Positions 54,729 to 64,000 of a stretch of 64,000 nucleotides of DNA are shown piece after piece. Position numbers and translations under genes: made by a program. The notes under the pieces are model-generated. The model ran no database searches, was not told the DNA's origin, and was given only the letters and a program-made list of their open reading frames with translations. The stretch spans positions 62,001 to 126,000 of the forward strand of contig NZ_AUUU01000009.1 in assembly GCF_002760435.1 (NCBI RefSeq), given 5' to 3'. How positions within the stretch are numbered: the stretch's first letter is position 1; every line of letters begins with the position of its first letter. Source of the DNA: Clostridium sp. LS (GTDB lineage Bacteria > Bacillota > Clostridia > Clostridiales > Clostridiaceae).

Positions 54729-54955
54729 TAGTTCAGTAAATTCGAGAATAATAAAAACTAAATGTTAAATTAATAATCCAATAACTCCATATACTTGTAA
54801 TAATTATAACCATATTGTTACATTAATAATTTCTAAAATTCCTCCAGTAAACAGGTTAATAAGGATATAAAAACAATTAATTTGAAATTATATTATATAA
54901 ATTTTTTAAGAATATATAAAAATGCATTTTATTAAATAAATATTCAATGAAAACA
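54729..54955. other. AT-rich intergenic region
   Basis: No gene or hairpin recognised here. The promoter and antiterminator leader of the downstream PTS gene begin at 54956. Confidence 0.5.
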
Positions 54956-54984
54956 TTGACATATAAATATTGATATGATAAAAT
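54956..54984 (+). promoter_or_regulatory. promoter of the glucose-type PTS operon
   Basis: TTGACA (54956-54961), a 17-bp spacer and TAAAAT (54979-54984), just upstream of the RAT element. Confidence 0.7.
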
Positions 54985-54997
54985 TTATTTTATAATA

Positions 54998-55070
54998 CAG
55001 TATGTAACTGATAAGTAGGCATTAACCATGCATAGATATTTGAGGATGTTTATGTTAGTTAATGTTTTTT
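54998..55070 (+). promoter_or_regulatory. RAT antiterminator with overlapping terminator, glucose-type PTS leader
   Basis: The RAT-like ATGTAACTGATAAGTAGGC ends inside the terminator arm CATTAAC (55020-55026), whose partner GTTAATG (55058-55064) is followed by TTTTTTTT. It diverges from the other three RATs in the window, which suggests a different cognate antiterminator. Confidence 0.75.
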
Positions 55071-55200
55071 TTGTGCCCAAGCATATCTAAAGTGGAATTA
55101 AAAAATAATAGAATAGTATGTTTGCCTATTATTTATTTTCAAGTGCCTAAAAAACATCCCAGTGTACAAAAGTAATCTCATAGAAAAGGAGAATCAAGAA

Positions 55201-57326
55201 TGAAAGACAAAATTTTTGGTATTTTGCAACGTGTAGGAAGATCGTTCATGCTTCCAATTGCCATTTTGCCAGTAGCAGGTTTATTTTTAGGTATAGGTAG
55301 CTCATTCACTAATACAACAATGATTGATACGTATGGACTTACAAATTTAATTGGACCTGGTACATTTGTTAATGTACTTCTTTCAGTAATGAATGATGCA
55401 GGAAATATAGTATTTGAAAATTTACCTTTGATATTTGCTATTGGCGTTGCAATAGGCATGTCCAAAAAAGAAAAAGAAGTTGCAGCGTTAGCAGCAGGAA
55501 TTGCATTTCTTATAATGCATGCTTCAATTGGTGCCATGGTTAAAATTCATGGTGGAACTGGCGGTCTTTTAAGTGGTGCATATACTTCAGTACTTGGTAT
55601 CACTTCATTACAAATGGGTGTTTTTGGTGGCATTATCGTAGGCCTTGGCACAGCAGCATTACATAATAAGTATTATAAAATTGAATTACCACAAGCATTA
55701 TCATTCTTTGGTGGAACTAGATTTGTTCCAATTGTAAGTTCAATTGTTTATTTAATTGTTGGAATTTTAATGTTTTATATTTGGCCTCCAGTTCAAGCTG
55801 GTATTTATAAAGTTGGAGACATAGTACTAGCATCAGGTTATGCAGGAACATGGGTATATGGACTAATGGAACGTTTACTAATACCTTTTGGTCTTCATCA
55901 CGTATTTTATTTACCATTCTGGCAAACAGCTGTTGGTGGCACAGCAGAAGTGGGTGGAAAAATTATTGAAGGTGCTCAAAACATTTTCTTTGCAGAACTT
56001 GGAACTCCCGGAATGACACACTTTAGTGTTTCAGCAACAAGATTTATGTCTGGTAAATTCCCGCTTATGATATTTGGTTTGCCAGGAGCAGCACTTGCAA
56101 TGTATCATTGTGCAAAACCAGAAAAGAGGAAAGTGGTAGGTGGATTATTATTATCAGCAGCATTAACTTCAATGCTTACCGGTATAACAGAACCAATTGA
56201 ATACACTTTCTTATTCGTAGCACCAGCATTATATGGAATTCACTGTGTATTTGCGGGGCTTTCTTATATGTTAATGCACATGTTAAATGTTGGAGTAGGT
56301 ATGACTTTCTCAGGTGGATTTATTGATTTATTCTTATTTGGTATTTTGCAAGGAAATACTAAAACAAGTTGGATATGGATTGTAGTTGTGGGAATCATAT
56401 ATTTTGTAGTATACTATTTATTATTTACATATTTAATTAAGAAATTTGATTTAAAGACTCCAGGGCGTGAAGATTCAGATGAAGTTAAACTTTATACTAG
56501 AAGCGATGTGGAAGCAAAGAAGAATGCTGAAAATGGAGATGTAGATGAACTTTCAGCTATGATATGCAAAGGACTTGGAGGAAAGAAAAATATTTTAGAT
56601 GTTGACTGTTGCGTAACTAGATTACGTTGTACAGTGCATAACTATAAATTGGTAAATGAAACTTTATTAAAGAAAACTGGAGCATCTGGAATATTTCATA
56701 GAGGTGCAGGAGTTCAAATCATATATGGTCCAAGAGTAACTCTTATAAAATCAGATTTAGAAGAGTATTTGGCGACAGCACCAGATGAAGAAGTTATTAC
56801 TAATACTTTAATAGAAAAAGAGTCAGAAAAGGAAATTGCTAAAGAAATTCAAGGAAAAGTTATAAGTACAGTAATTTTAAGCAGTCCATTAACGGGTGAA
56901 GTAAGAGATTTATCTGAAGCACCTGATGAGGTATTTGCAAGCAGGATAATGGGAGATGGAGCTGTAATTGTTCCAAGTGATGGAAATGTTACAGCTCCAG
57001 CAGATGGAGTAATAAGTTTTGTATTCCCATCAAAGCATGCAGTGGGTTTAACTACAACTGATGGAATTGAATTACTTATTCATATAGGAATAGATACAGT
57101 ACAGCTTGATGGAAAAGGTTTTGAAACTTTTGTAAAAGAAATGGATAAAGTAAAAGCTGGAGATAGAATATTAAGCTTTGACTTAGAATTCATAAAAGAT
57201 AATGCACTATCTATTGCATCACCATGTATCTGTACTGCATTAAATAGCAATCAAAAGGTGCGTTTGTTAAAAAGTGGGAATGTAAAAGCGGGAGAAGCTA
57301 TAATTGCAGTTGATGTGATTAAATAG
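55201..57326 (+). CDS. PTS EIICBA, glucose family
   Basis: A 708-residue fused permease. EIIC (about 1-415, ten helices) has the glucose-family PFGLHHVFYLPFW and LTGITEPIEYTFLF motifs. EIIB (about 440-525) has active Cys471 in CCVTRLRCTV. EIIA (about 565-705) has the active His628 in ELLIHIGIDTVQL plus His613. The domain order and EIIC fit glucose, maltose/alpha-glucoside or N-acetylglucosamine permeases. Clostridial glucose EIICBA genes often carry such a leader, but specificity is not proved here. An antiterminator gene follows 23 bp later. Confidence 0.88.
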
Positions 57327-57349
57327 CATATAAAAAGAGGAGGTATAAA

Positions 57350-58186
57350 ATGTTCAGAGTGATAAAAGCACTAAATCATAATGGTATACTCGCTATAAAT
57401 ATGGAGAATCATAAAGAGTATATTTTACTTGGAAAAGGTATAGGTTTTCAAAAAAAGGTTAATGAACGTATTGAAGCTTCAGATAATGCACGCATATATC
57501 TCTTGCAGCAGGAAACAGGAAGAGGTTTGGCTAAAGAGATAATAAATAATATAGAGCCTCAAATTTTAGAAATTACAAATAATATAATTTTGGAAGCAGA
57601 AAAGAAATTTCAAAAAGTAGATGAGAACATTTTATGCCCCTTAGCAGACCATATTGCATTTGCAGTAAAAAGAATAAAAAATAATGAACAAATTAGTAAT
57701 CCGTTAACACAAGACATCAAAGCTTTATTTCCAGAAGAATATGAGGTTGCATGCAAAGGAAAAGATATTATAAAAGAGATAGAAGGCATTGAAATAAATG
57801 ATGATGAGATAGGCTATATAGCACTTCATATTCACTCAAGCCTGGGAAATGAAAAAGTATCACAAGCAATGGAAATAGCAATGTTAGTTAGGTCTTGTAT
57901 TACGTCCATTGAAGAGAGTACAGGAAAGAAAATAGATATCGAATCATTATCATATAATCGTCTTATGAACCATATAAAATATATGGCGGCAAGACTATTA
58001 AAAGGAGAAACAATAAAACTTGATATGAATGATTACATTAGTGAAAGATTCCCAAAATCATTTGAAATTGCTGAATATATATGCAAAAAACTAGGTAGAG
58101 AATTAAAAAAAGAAGTTAAGCCCGTAGAGATAGGATACCTAGCAATGCATATTGAAAGAGTGTTTTCAGATGAATTAGAGGAGTAA
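57350..58186 (+). CDS. BglG/LicT-family antiterminator 1
   Basis: A 278-residue RNA-binding antiterminator. The CAT RNA-binding domain (1-57: VIKALNHNGILAINMENHKEYILLGKGIGFQKK) is followed by PRD1 (about 65-170) and PRD2 (about 172-278). Regulatory histidines sit in LADHIAFAV, YIALHIHSSLG, LMNHIKYMA and YLAMHIERV. EIIB phosphorylates the PRDs without substrate and inactivates the protein. It lies directly after the EIICBA gene and probably reads the RAT at 54998. Confidence 0.92.
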   Translation: MFRVIKALNHNGILAINMENHKEYILLGKGIGFQKKVNERIEASDNARIYLLQQETGRGLAKEIINNIEPQILEITNNIILEAEKKFQKVDENILCPLADHIAFAVKRIKNNEQISNPLTQDIKALFPEEYEVACKGKDIIKEIEGIEINDDEIGYIALHIHSSLGNEKVSQAMEIAMLVRSCITSIEESTGKKIDIESLSYNRLMNHIKYMAARLLKGETIKLDMNDYISERFPKSFEIAEYICKKLGRELKKEVKPVEIGYLAMHIERVFSDELEE

Positions 58187-58301
58187 ATAAAAAATTATTA
58201 TACATTGTGTGAAAAGATAGATTTAAGAAAAAGATAAATTATGTAAAAAAAAATATGTTATAAATAGTAGATTTAGAGTTGATGCTCTATATCCACTAAC
58301 G

Positions 58302-58332
58302 AAATCCACAATAGTAGTGTTGTGGATTTTTT
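58302..58332 (+). terminator. terminator after antiterminator gene 1
   Basis: AAATCCACAA pairs with TTGTGGATTT, followed by TTTTG. Confidence 0.9.
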
Positions 58333-58485
58333 GTACACCAAAATATGTTCTTCAAAGTTATATTTAGTAAATGATAAAGCTGTTACAAATTGTAATTTAC
58401 TTAAGAATGATATATAATAAAGCCAAAATATTATTAATTACAGAAAAGTTTTAGGAGTCGCAAGAAAATAATTTGGAGGATGAGC

Positions 58486-59688
58486 ATGGGCAAAAGGGAT
58501 TTTTCTGATTTAGAAGACCAAATTAGAGATACGGTGAAAAGCGCATTAGATGCTATAGATTTTGCAGGCATAAAAAAAGATATTAATGATAAGGCTGAAG
58601 ATACTATTAATGAAGTAAAAGTAAAGATTAAGAATAAATCAAGGCATTATAATAGAGAGATGAGAGAAAAAATTAAAAAGCAATATAGAAATTCTAACAA
58701 TATAATTGCAAAGAATGAGAATAAAGTCCAAAAGTATTTTGTAAAGAGGCCTCCGGGAAGCGTATCGGGAATACTTTATATTGTATTTGGGTCTATTTTA
58801 AGTGGTGCATTAGGAATTTTATTAATTGCTTGTTCAATAATTATTTCTTTATGGGGAGCATCATCAATATTCAACTTTATAAGCCTGGGAGTGCTATTTT
58901 CTTTTTTTGCAGGAAGTATGTCTATAACCTTAAGGGGAATTTCTTTAAGGAATAGAATACAGCGCTTTCGACAATATACAAAATTGCTCAGTAGTCACAA
59001 CTATTGTTCTATTGAGGAGTTAGCTGCTGTAATTAAGAAAAAGAATAAATTCGTTATTAAAGATTTAAGAAAGATGATGGATTTAGAGATGTTTACTCAA
59101 GCACACATTGATGAGAAACAAACTTATTTTATGTTAACGGATGAAGTTTATGAAAATTATTCGAATTCACAGGAAGCTATGAAGAAACGTAACGAAGATG
59201 AACGAAGAAGACAAGAAGAATTAAATAAGGAAATGAATGATCCTGTGCAAAGGGAATTAAGAGATACAATTGAAATGGGGAGAAATTACATAGAGCAGAT
59301 TAAAGCGGTAAATGATGCTATACCAAAGGAAGAAATCTCATCAAAATTGTTAAGACTTCAGAATGTTGTAGGTCAAATATTTAAACATATAGAAAATAAC
59401 CCTAAGAAATTATCAGAAGCTAGTAAATTTGTTAATCATTATCTCCCTATGAGTTTAAAATTAGTTAATTCATATAAAGAGTTAAATGATCAACCAGTTC
59501 AGGGCGATAATATTAAGAGAGCAAAAAATGAAATAGAGAAAGCTATAGATAGTATAAATGCAGCTTTTGAAAAATTATTGGATGATTTGTTTGAGGAAAT
59601 AGCTTTAGATATTTCTACGGATATTTCTGTCCTTGAAACACTTTTTACCCAAGAAGGTTTAACCAAAAATGATTTTGATAAAAAGTAA
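58486..59688 (+). CDS. xpaC: XpaC-family membrane protein
   Basis: A 400-residue protein of the 5-bromo-4-chloroindolyl-phosphate-hydrolysis (XpaC) family. The N-terminus is helical and charged, two membrane helices span about 93-145 (SGILYIVFGSILSGALGILLIACSI and NFISLGVLFSFFAG), and a long soluble helical domain follows. These proteins almost always accompany TelA, as here, and their molecular role is unclear. The ATG at 58486 is six bases after GGAGG; the one at 58480 touches the Shine-Dalgarno. Confidence 0.85.
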   Translation: MGKRDFSDLEDQIRDTVKSALDAIDFAGIKKDINDKAEDTINEVKVKIKNKSRHYNREMREKIKKQYRNSNNIIAKNENKVQKYFVKRPPGSVSGILYIVFGSILSGALGILLIACSIIISLWGASSIFNFISLGVLFSFFAGSMSITLRGISLRNRIQRFRQYTKLLSSHNYCSIEELAAVIKKKNKFVIKDLRKMMDLEMFTQAHIDEKQTYFMLTDEVYENYSNSQEAMKKRNEDERRRQEELNKEMNDPVQRELRDTIEMGRNYIEQIKAVNDAIPKEEISSKLLRLQNVVGQIFKHIENNPKKLSEASKFVNHYLPMSLKLVNSYKELNDQPVQGDNIKRAKNEIEKAIDSINAAFEKLLDDLFEEIALDISTDISVLETLFTQEGLTKNDFDKK

Positions 59689-59712
59689 AATCCAAATGAG
59701 GAGGAATTAATA

Positions 59713-60855
59713 GTGAGTGATGGATTTAAAGAAGACATTAACGTTGCACCAAGCTTAACATTTGAACCTTTTGAGGAGGAAACTCCTATTGCTAAAGTGG
59801 AAGAGAATAAGCAAGCAGAAATTTTTGATGACAGCTATTTAACTGAAGAAGAAAAGAAGATGGTAGATGAATTTGTAGAGAAAATTGATATTAGTAATTC
59901 AAATTCAATTTTACAATATGGTGTAGGTGCCCAAAAGAAAATCGCAGATTTTTCTGAATCAGCTTTAAATAATGTAAAGACTAAAGACTTAGGTGAGATA
60001 GGTGAAATGCTATCAAGTGTTGTGGTTGAATTAAAGAATTTTGAGAATTCAGATGAAAAAAAAGGTTTTTTGGGATTGTTTAAAAAAACAACAGAAAAAA
60101 TCGAGCATATGAGAGCAAAATACGAAAAAGTAGAAGGTAACATAAATAAAATATGTAATACCCTTGAAACTCACCAAATACAGTTATTAAAAGATATTGC
60201 AATGCTTGATAAGATGTATGAAATAAATAAAGTTTATTTTAAAGAACTATCTATGTACATTTTGGCTGGAAGAAAGAAGCTTTCAAAGTTGGAAAAAGAA
60301 GAACTTCCTAAATTAGCAGAAAAAGCAAGGCTAAGTGGACTACCTGAGGATGCACAGGCTACAAATGATTTTATGTCTTTATGCAACCGCTTTGAAAAAA
60401 AGGTTCATGACTTAGAGTTAACCAGGATGATTTCTCTTCAAATGGCGCCTCAAATTCGTTTAATTCAAAATAATGACTCTTTAATGTCTGAAAAAATACA
60501 ATCTACTATTGTTAATACTATTCCCCTTTGGAAGAGTCAAATAGTTTTAGCACTTGGAGTAGCTCATTCCAGCAATGCCGCTAGAGTTCAAAGTGAAGTA
60601 ACAAATATGACAAATGAACTTTTACGTAAGAATGCGGAAACTCTTAAGATGTCAACTATAGAAACTGCTAAAGAATCAGAACGTGGAATTGTTGATATAG
60701 AAACTCTTAAAATGACAAATGAATCATTAATTTCAACTCTAGATGAAGTGCTTCGTATTCAAACTGAAGGACGTGAAAAACGTAAAGCAGCTGAAGCTGA
60801 ACTGCAAAATATTGAGGAACAATTGAAAAATAGACTTCTACAGCTAAAGAGATAA
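59713..60855 (+). CDS. telA: TelA-family toxic anion resistance protein
   Basis: A 380-residue helical protein of the TelA (toxic anion resistance) family. Seen: QYGVGAQKKIADFSESALNNVKTKDLGEIGEMLSSVV and the conserved KTTEKIEHMRAKYEKVEGNINKICNTLE, with an extended coiled coil throughout. Homologues are linked to tellurite and cell-envelope-agent tolerance. The start is GTG behind GAGGAGG, 24 bp after xpaC, so the two form an operon. Confidence 0.9.
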   Translation: MSDGFKEDINVAPSLTFEPFEEETPIAKVEENKQAEIFDDSYLTEEEKKMVDEFVEKIDISNSNSILQYGVGAQKKIADFSESALNNVKTKDLGEIGEMLSSVVVELKNFENSDEKKGFLGLFKKTTEKIEHMRAKYEKVEGNINKICNTLETHQIQLLKDIAMLDKMYEINKVYFKELSMYILAGRKKLSKLEKEELPKLAEKARLSGLPEDAQATNDFMSLCNRFEKKVHDLELTRMISLQMAPQIRLIQNNDSLMSEKIQSTIVNTIPLWKSQIVLALGVAHSSNAARVQSEVTNMTNELLRKNAETLKMSTIETAKESERGIVDIETLKMTNESLISTLDEVLRIQTEGREKRKAAEAELQNIEEQLKNRLLQLKR

Positions 60856-60984
60856 TAAAACAAATAGAATGCATAGTACTTAGTGGAATTACTAAAAACA
60901 TATGTATTCTATTTTCTTATATACTCTTAAAATCGAGATTACGCAAAATTATTTTATCGGATAAAATAATTTTATAAAAAAATA

Positions 60985-61013
60985 TTGACATTAAATTCAA
61001 AACAGGATATTAT
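60985..61013 (+). promoter_or_regulatory. promoter of antiterminator gene 2
   Basis: TTGACA (60985-60990), a 17-bp spacer and TATTAT (61008-61013), upstream of a RAT/terminator leader. Confidence 0.7.
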
Positions 61014-61053
61014 TAATATATAGATTAAACGCTTACATAAATATTAATATTGT

Positions 61054-61136
61054 GATTGTTACTGATTCGATCAGGCGAAACCTTAATTAATGAGAAGAGA
61101 TATTATTCAATCTCTTTTGATTAATTGGGGTTTTTA
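61054..61136 (+). promoter_or_regulatory. RAT antiterminator with terminator, leader of antiterminator gene 2
   Basis: GTTACTGATTCGATCAGGC (61058-61076) is the RAT core. Its 3' side runs into the terminator arm CCTTAATTAATGAGAAGAGAT (61081-61101), whose partner ends at 61130 with GGGG and then TTTTT. The 19-nt core is identical to that at 21611. This fits autoregulation of the bgl-type operon. Confidence 0.85.
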
Positions 61137-61174
61137 TATTCTAATTTATCATAAACTTTGATTGGGGGATAGGA

Positions 61175-62005
61175 ATGATAATAAAAAAGATATTTAATAA
61201 TAATGCTATTTTAGCTAAAGACTCAAATAAACAAGAGATTGTTATTATGGGGCGTGGAGTTGGATTTAAAAAAAGTGTAGGAGATGAAGTAGATGAAAAT
61301 CTAATTGAAAAGACTTTTATACTAAAGCAAAAGGATGCCTCAGAGAAATTTAAATTATTATTAGAAGATATTCCTACTGAACATGTATCACTATGTTATG
61401 ATATTATTGAATACGCCAAGAATATATTAAATGTTGAATTGAATGATTATATATATGTAACTTTAACTGATCACATTAGTTATGCATTAAAATTATTTGA
61501 AGAAGGATTAAATCGGCCTAACGCATTGATCTGGGAAATTAAAAAGTTTTATCCTAAGGAATTTGAAATTGGACTAAAAGCCCTAGAATTCATAGAAAGT
61601 GAAACAAATAAGAAATTACCGGAAGATGAGGCAGGGAATATAGCTCTTCATTTAATAAATGCTCAAATTAATAATTCTAGCAGTAAAGTTGAAGATATTG
61701 CTCATCAAACAAAAATGATACAAGATATATTAAATATAATTAAATACACATATAACATTGCACTTAATGAAAAATCTCTTAACTATGAAAGGTTTGTTAC
61801 ACATTTAAGATTTTTTTTTCAGAGATTAAACAAAAATGAAAAAATAGAGAAAGAGGAAGATGATTTTTTATTAAAACAAGTTAAAGTTAAGTATAAAAAA
61901 GCTTATGAGTGTATGCTCAAAGTAGAAAAATATTTAGAGACAGAGTTGTCTGATGAAGAACAGTTATACTTAACAATACACATTCAGCGTGTAACTCAAA
62001 GATAA
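61175..62005 (+). CDS. licT: BglG/LicT-family antiterminator 2
   Basis: A 276-residue antiterminator. The CAT domain (1-55: IIKKIFNNNAILAKDSNKQEIVIMGRGVGFKK) is followed by two PRDs with histidines in LTDHISYALK, IALHLINAQ, FVTHLRFFFQ and YLTIHIQRVTQ. It is followed by a second RAT/terminator and a beta-glucoside PTS gene, the usual licT/bglP arrangement. It is the likely reader of the RATs at 61054 and 62023 and, given the sequence identity, possibly 21606. Confidence 0.92.
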   Translation: MIIKKIFNNNAILAKDSNKQEIVIMGRGVGFKKSVGDEVDENLIEKTFILKQKDASEKFKLLLEDIPTEHVSLCYDIIEYAKNILNVELNDYIYVTLTDHISYALKLFEEGLNRPNALIWEIKKFYPKEFEIGLKALEFIESETNKKLPEDEAGNIALHLINAQINNSSSKVEDIAHQTKMIQDILNIIKYTYNIALNEKSLNYERFVTHLRFFFQRLNKNEKIEKEEDDFLLKQVKVKYKKAYECMLKVEKYLETELSDEEQLYLTIHIQRVTQR

Positions 62006-62022
62006 ATTAAAATAAAACAATT

Positions 62023-62101
62023 GGATTGTTACTGGTAAAGCAGGCGAGACCAAATATGGATAGAAAATTTATGTCTATCTATATTAGGTCTCGTTTTTTT
62101 A
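62023..62101 (+). promoter_or_regulatory. RAT antiterminator with terminator, beta-glucoside PTS leader
   Basis: GGATTGTTACTGGTAAAGCA and the following GGCGAGACC make a near-consensus LicT/BglG RAT. It overlaps the terminator arm CGAGACC (62045-62051), which pairs with GGTCTCG (62087-62093) and is followed by TTTTTTT. Confidence 0.9.
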
Positions 62102-62131
62102 TAAAAATATATAATAAAGGAGAAATATATT

Positions 62132-64000
62132 ATGAAGTATGAACAATTAGCAAAAGACATTATAAAGAATGTCGGTGGAAAAGAAAATGTTAATAGCTTA
62201 ACTCACTGTATTACTCGCTTGCGTTTTAAATTGAAGGACGAAAGTAAAGCAAATACTGATATATTAAAAAATATGGATGGTGTTGTTACGGTTGTGCAAA
62301 GTGGTGGACAATATCAAGTAGTTATTGGAAATCATGTTCCAGATGTATATGCGGATGTTGTTGCTGTTGGTGGATTTGCTACAGCTTCAGAGGATAATTC
62401 AAGTGAAAAAATGAGTCCATTTAATAAATTTATAGATATTATATCAGGAGTATTTGCGCCAACCCTTGGAGTATTATCAGCAACAGGTATGATAAAAGGT
62501 TTTAATGCATTATTTGTAGCAGTGCATTTATTAGCACCTACTGATGGAACGTATATGATTTTAAATGCAATTGGAGACAGTTTATTTTATTTCTTCCCAA
62601 TATTCCTAGGATTTACAGCAGCAAATAAATTTAAATTAAATCAATTTACAGGAATGGCAATAGGTGCTGCGCTAGTATATCCAAAGATTTTAGCATTAAC
62701 TGCCGCCGAACCTCTATATAAAGTTTTAAGTGGTACCATGTTTGAATCTTCAGTAAGTACTACATTTTTAAATATACCAGTTATATTAATGGATTACTCA
62801 TCAACTGTTATTCCAATAGTAGTAGCAGTATTTGTAGCCTCAAAAATTGAGAAATTCTTTATAAAGATTATACCAGATGTAGTTAAAACATTTTTAGTTC
62901 CATTTTGTACATTATTAGTAATAGTACCTTTAACATTTTTAGCAATTGGTCCAATATCAACTTGGGCAGGCAAAATAATAGGAACTGTTACATTAACTAT
63001 TTATAACATTAGCCCAATTATAGCAGGAATATTCCTTGGAGCATTCTGGCAAGTATTTGTTATTTTTGGATTACATTGGGGATTAATACCTATAGCTATA
63101 AATAATATGGTTACAATGGGATATGATCCAGTGTTAGCTCTTGTAATAGCGGCTTCTTTTGCACAAACAGGTGTAGTTGGAGCTATACTAATTAAAACTA
63201 AAAATAAAAAATTAAAATCATTAGCTATTCCAGCATTTATTTCAGGTATTTTTGGAGTTACAGAACCAGCTATTTACGGTATTACATTACCAAGAAAGAA
63301 ACCATTTATATTAAGCTGTATTGGCGCTGCAATAGGTGGAGCTATCGTAGGCTTCTTCGGCTCAAAAGGATATATGATGGGAGGACTAGGAATATTTGCT
63401 CTTCCAAGTTATATTAGCCCAAATGGAATTGATCAAGGATTTTATGGAATTGCTATTGCAATGGTAGTAGGCTTTATTTTAGGATTTGTTCTAATGATGT
63501 TTACTAAATTTGAAGATGATTTAAATCCAAGTGATAAGACTAAACAAGAAAATCCATTAGTAAAACAAGAAATTTTAGCAACCCCATTAAAAGGTGAAGT
63601 TAGACCATTATCAGAAGTAAAAGATGCAGCATTTTCAAAAGGAGCACTCGGAAAAGGCATAGCAATAGCACCAACTGAAGGTAAAATAGTTGCTCCTGTA
63701 GATGGAGTTTTGACAACATTTTTCCCAACAGGTCATGCATTAGGAATCACAAGTGCTAATGGTGCTGAAATATTAATTCATGTGGGAATGGATACTGTTC
63801 AATTAGAAGGAAAATATTTTTATCCTAAGGCAAAACAGGGAGATAGCGTAAAGAAGGGGCAAGTATTGTTAGAATTTGATGTTAAAGCTATAGAAAAAGA
63901 GGGATATTCTTTAATAACACCTGTGGTTATTACTAATTCAGATAATTATTTAGATGTAATTGAAACTGATAAAAAAGTTATTGATTATAATGATGACTTA
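62132..64000 (+). CDS. bglP: PTS EIIBCA, beta-glucoside family (truncated by the window edge)
   Basis: An open frame of 623 codons runs from the ATG at 62132 (behind AAAGGAG) to the window end without a stop. EIIB (1-90) has active Cys26 in LTHCITRLRF. EIIC (about 100-465) has FGLHWGLIPIAINN and the FGVTEPAIYGITLPRKKPF motif of the beta-glucoside/sucrose family. EIIA (from about 485) has the active His in EILIHVGMDTVQLEG. The order B-C-A is that of BglF/BglP. With the LicT-like gene and RAT it should import aryl- or other beta-glucosides. A phospho-beta-glucosidase gene would be expected next. Confidence 0.92.
   Translation, partial: MKYEQLAKDIIKNVGGKENVNSLTHCITRLRFKLKDESKANTDILKNMDGVVTVVQSGGQYQVVIGNHVPDVYADVVAVGGFATASEDNSSEKMSPFNKFIDIISGVFAPTLGVLSATGMIKGFNALFVAVHLLAPTDGTYMILNAIGDSLFYFFPIFLGFTAANKFKLNQFTGMAIGAALVYPKILALTAAEPLYKVLSGTMFESSVSTTFLNIPVILMDYSSTVIPIVVAVFVASKIEKFFIKIIPDVVKTFLVPFCTLLVIVPLTFLAIGPISTWAGKIIGTVTLTIYNISPIIAGIFLGAFWQVFVIFGLHWGLIPIAINNMVTMGYDPVLALVIAASFAQTGVVGAILIKTKNKKLKSLAIPAFISGIFGVTEPAIYGITLPRKKPFILSCIGAAIGGAIVGFFGSKGYMMGGLGIFALPSYISPNGIDQGFYGIAIAMVVGFILGFVLMMFTKFEDDLNPSDKTKQENPLVKQEILATPLKGEVRPLSEVKDAAFSKGALGKGIAIAPTEGKIVAPVDGVLTTFFPTGHALGITSANGAEILIHVGMDTVQLEGKYFYPKAKQGDSVKKGQVLLEFDVKAIEKEGYSLITPVVITNSDNYLDVIETDKKVIDYNDDL

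Overview
The window is AT-rich, with strong Shine-Dalgarno sites (AGGAGG-like), short intergenic gaps and many intrinsic terminators. Its PTS operons carry BglG/LicT-type RNA antitermination signals. Together with the gene content this points to a Clostridium sensu stricto chromosome, perhaps near C. beijerinckii or C. saccharoperbutylacetonicum; the species is inference. I saw no tRNA, rRNA, CRISPR array, insertion sequence or phage module.

Layout. 0-4.6 kb: a GyrI-like effector-binding protein divergent from a WYL regulator, then a leftward TetR / FMN-binding protein / ApbE / heme-type membrane protein unit that looks like a flavinylated electron-transfer module. 4.8-7.7 kb: a NarL-type two-component system and a membrane-anchored HExxH protease. 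7.7-21.2 kb: a ureide (allantoin) catabolism region. Leftward lie pucR and two solute-binding-protein/allantoinase pairs; rightward lie an ABC ATPase and permease, allantoate amidohydrolase, ureidoglycine aminohydrolase, a 2-hydroxyacid dehydrogenase and a second AllC-like amidohydrolase. Together these could take allantoin to glyoxylate and ammonia. 21.5-25.2 kb: a mannose-family PTS (EIIAB, EIIC, EIID, ManO) behind an antiterminator-type leader. 25.3-33 kb: a mixed stretch with RNA 2',3'-cyclic phosphodiesterase, a rifampin phosphotransferase, a DUF4317 protein, a glutathione peroxidase with a decayed copy beside it, and two tandem DUF2087 proteins. 33-42.5 kb: a LysR/MFS pair, an XRE-AbrB regulator, an acyltransferase, a frameshifted XRE regulator joined to an ABC-2 exporter, and a TetR gene with membrane proteins.

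42.5-53.2 kb is the most unusual part. Two peptidase-U32-family proteins are followed by four nitrogenase component-1-like genes (D-K and K-D) that flank a cystathionine beta-lyase-type PLP enzyme and a cysteine synthase. All four subunits keep the three cysteines expected for a P-cluster-like site. Both D-type subunits keep the cofactor-cysteine position but lack the cofactor histidine. No NifH-like reductase and no nifB, E or N gene lies in the window. The sulfur enzymes between the pairs suggest reductive sulfur salvage, comparable to methylthio-alkane reductase, rather than nitrogen fixation.

53.6-64 kb: a FliB-like cysteine-rich protein, a glucose-type PTS EIICBA with its LicT-like antiterminator, the XpaC/TelA pair, and a second antiterminator followed by a beta-glucoside PTS EIIBCA that runs off the right edge. 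Four RAT/terminator leaders (21.6, 55.0, 61.06 and 62.03 kb) link the three sugar PTS systems to two antiterminator genes.
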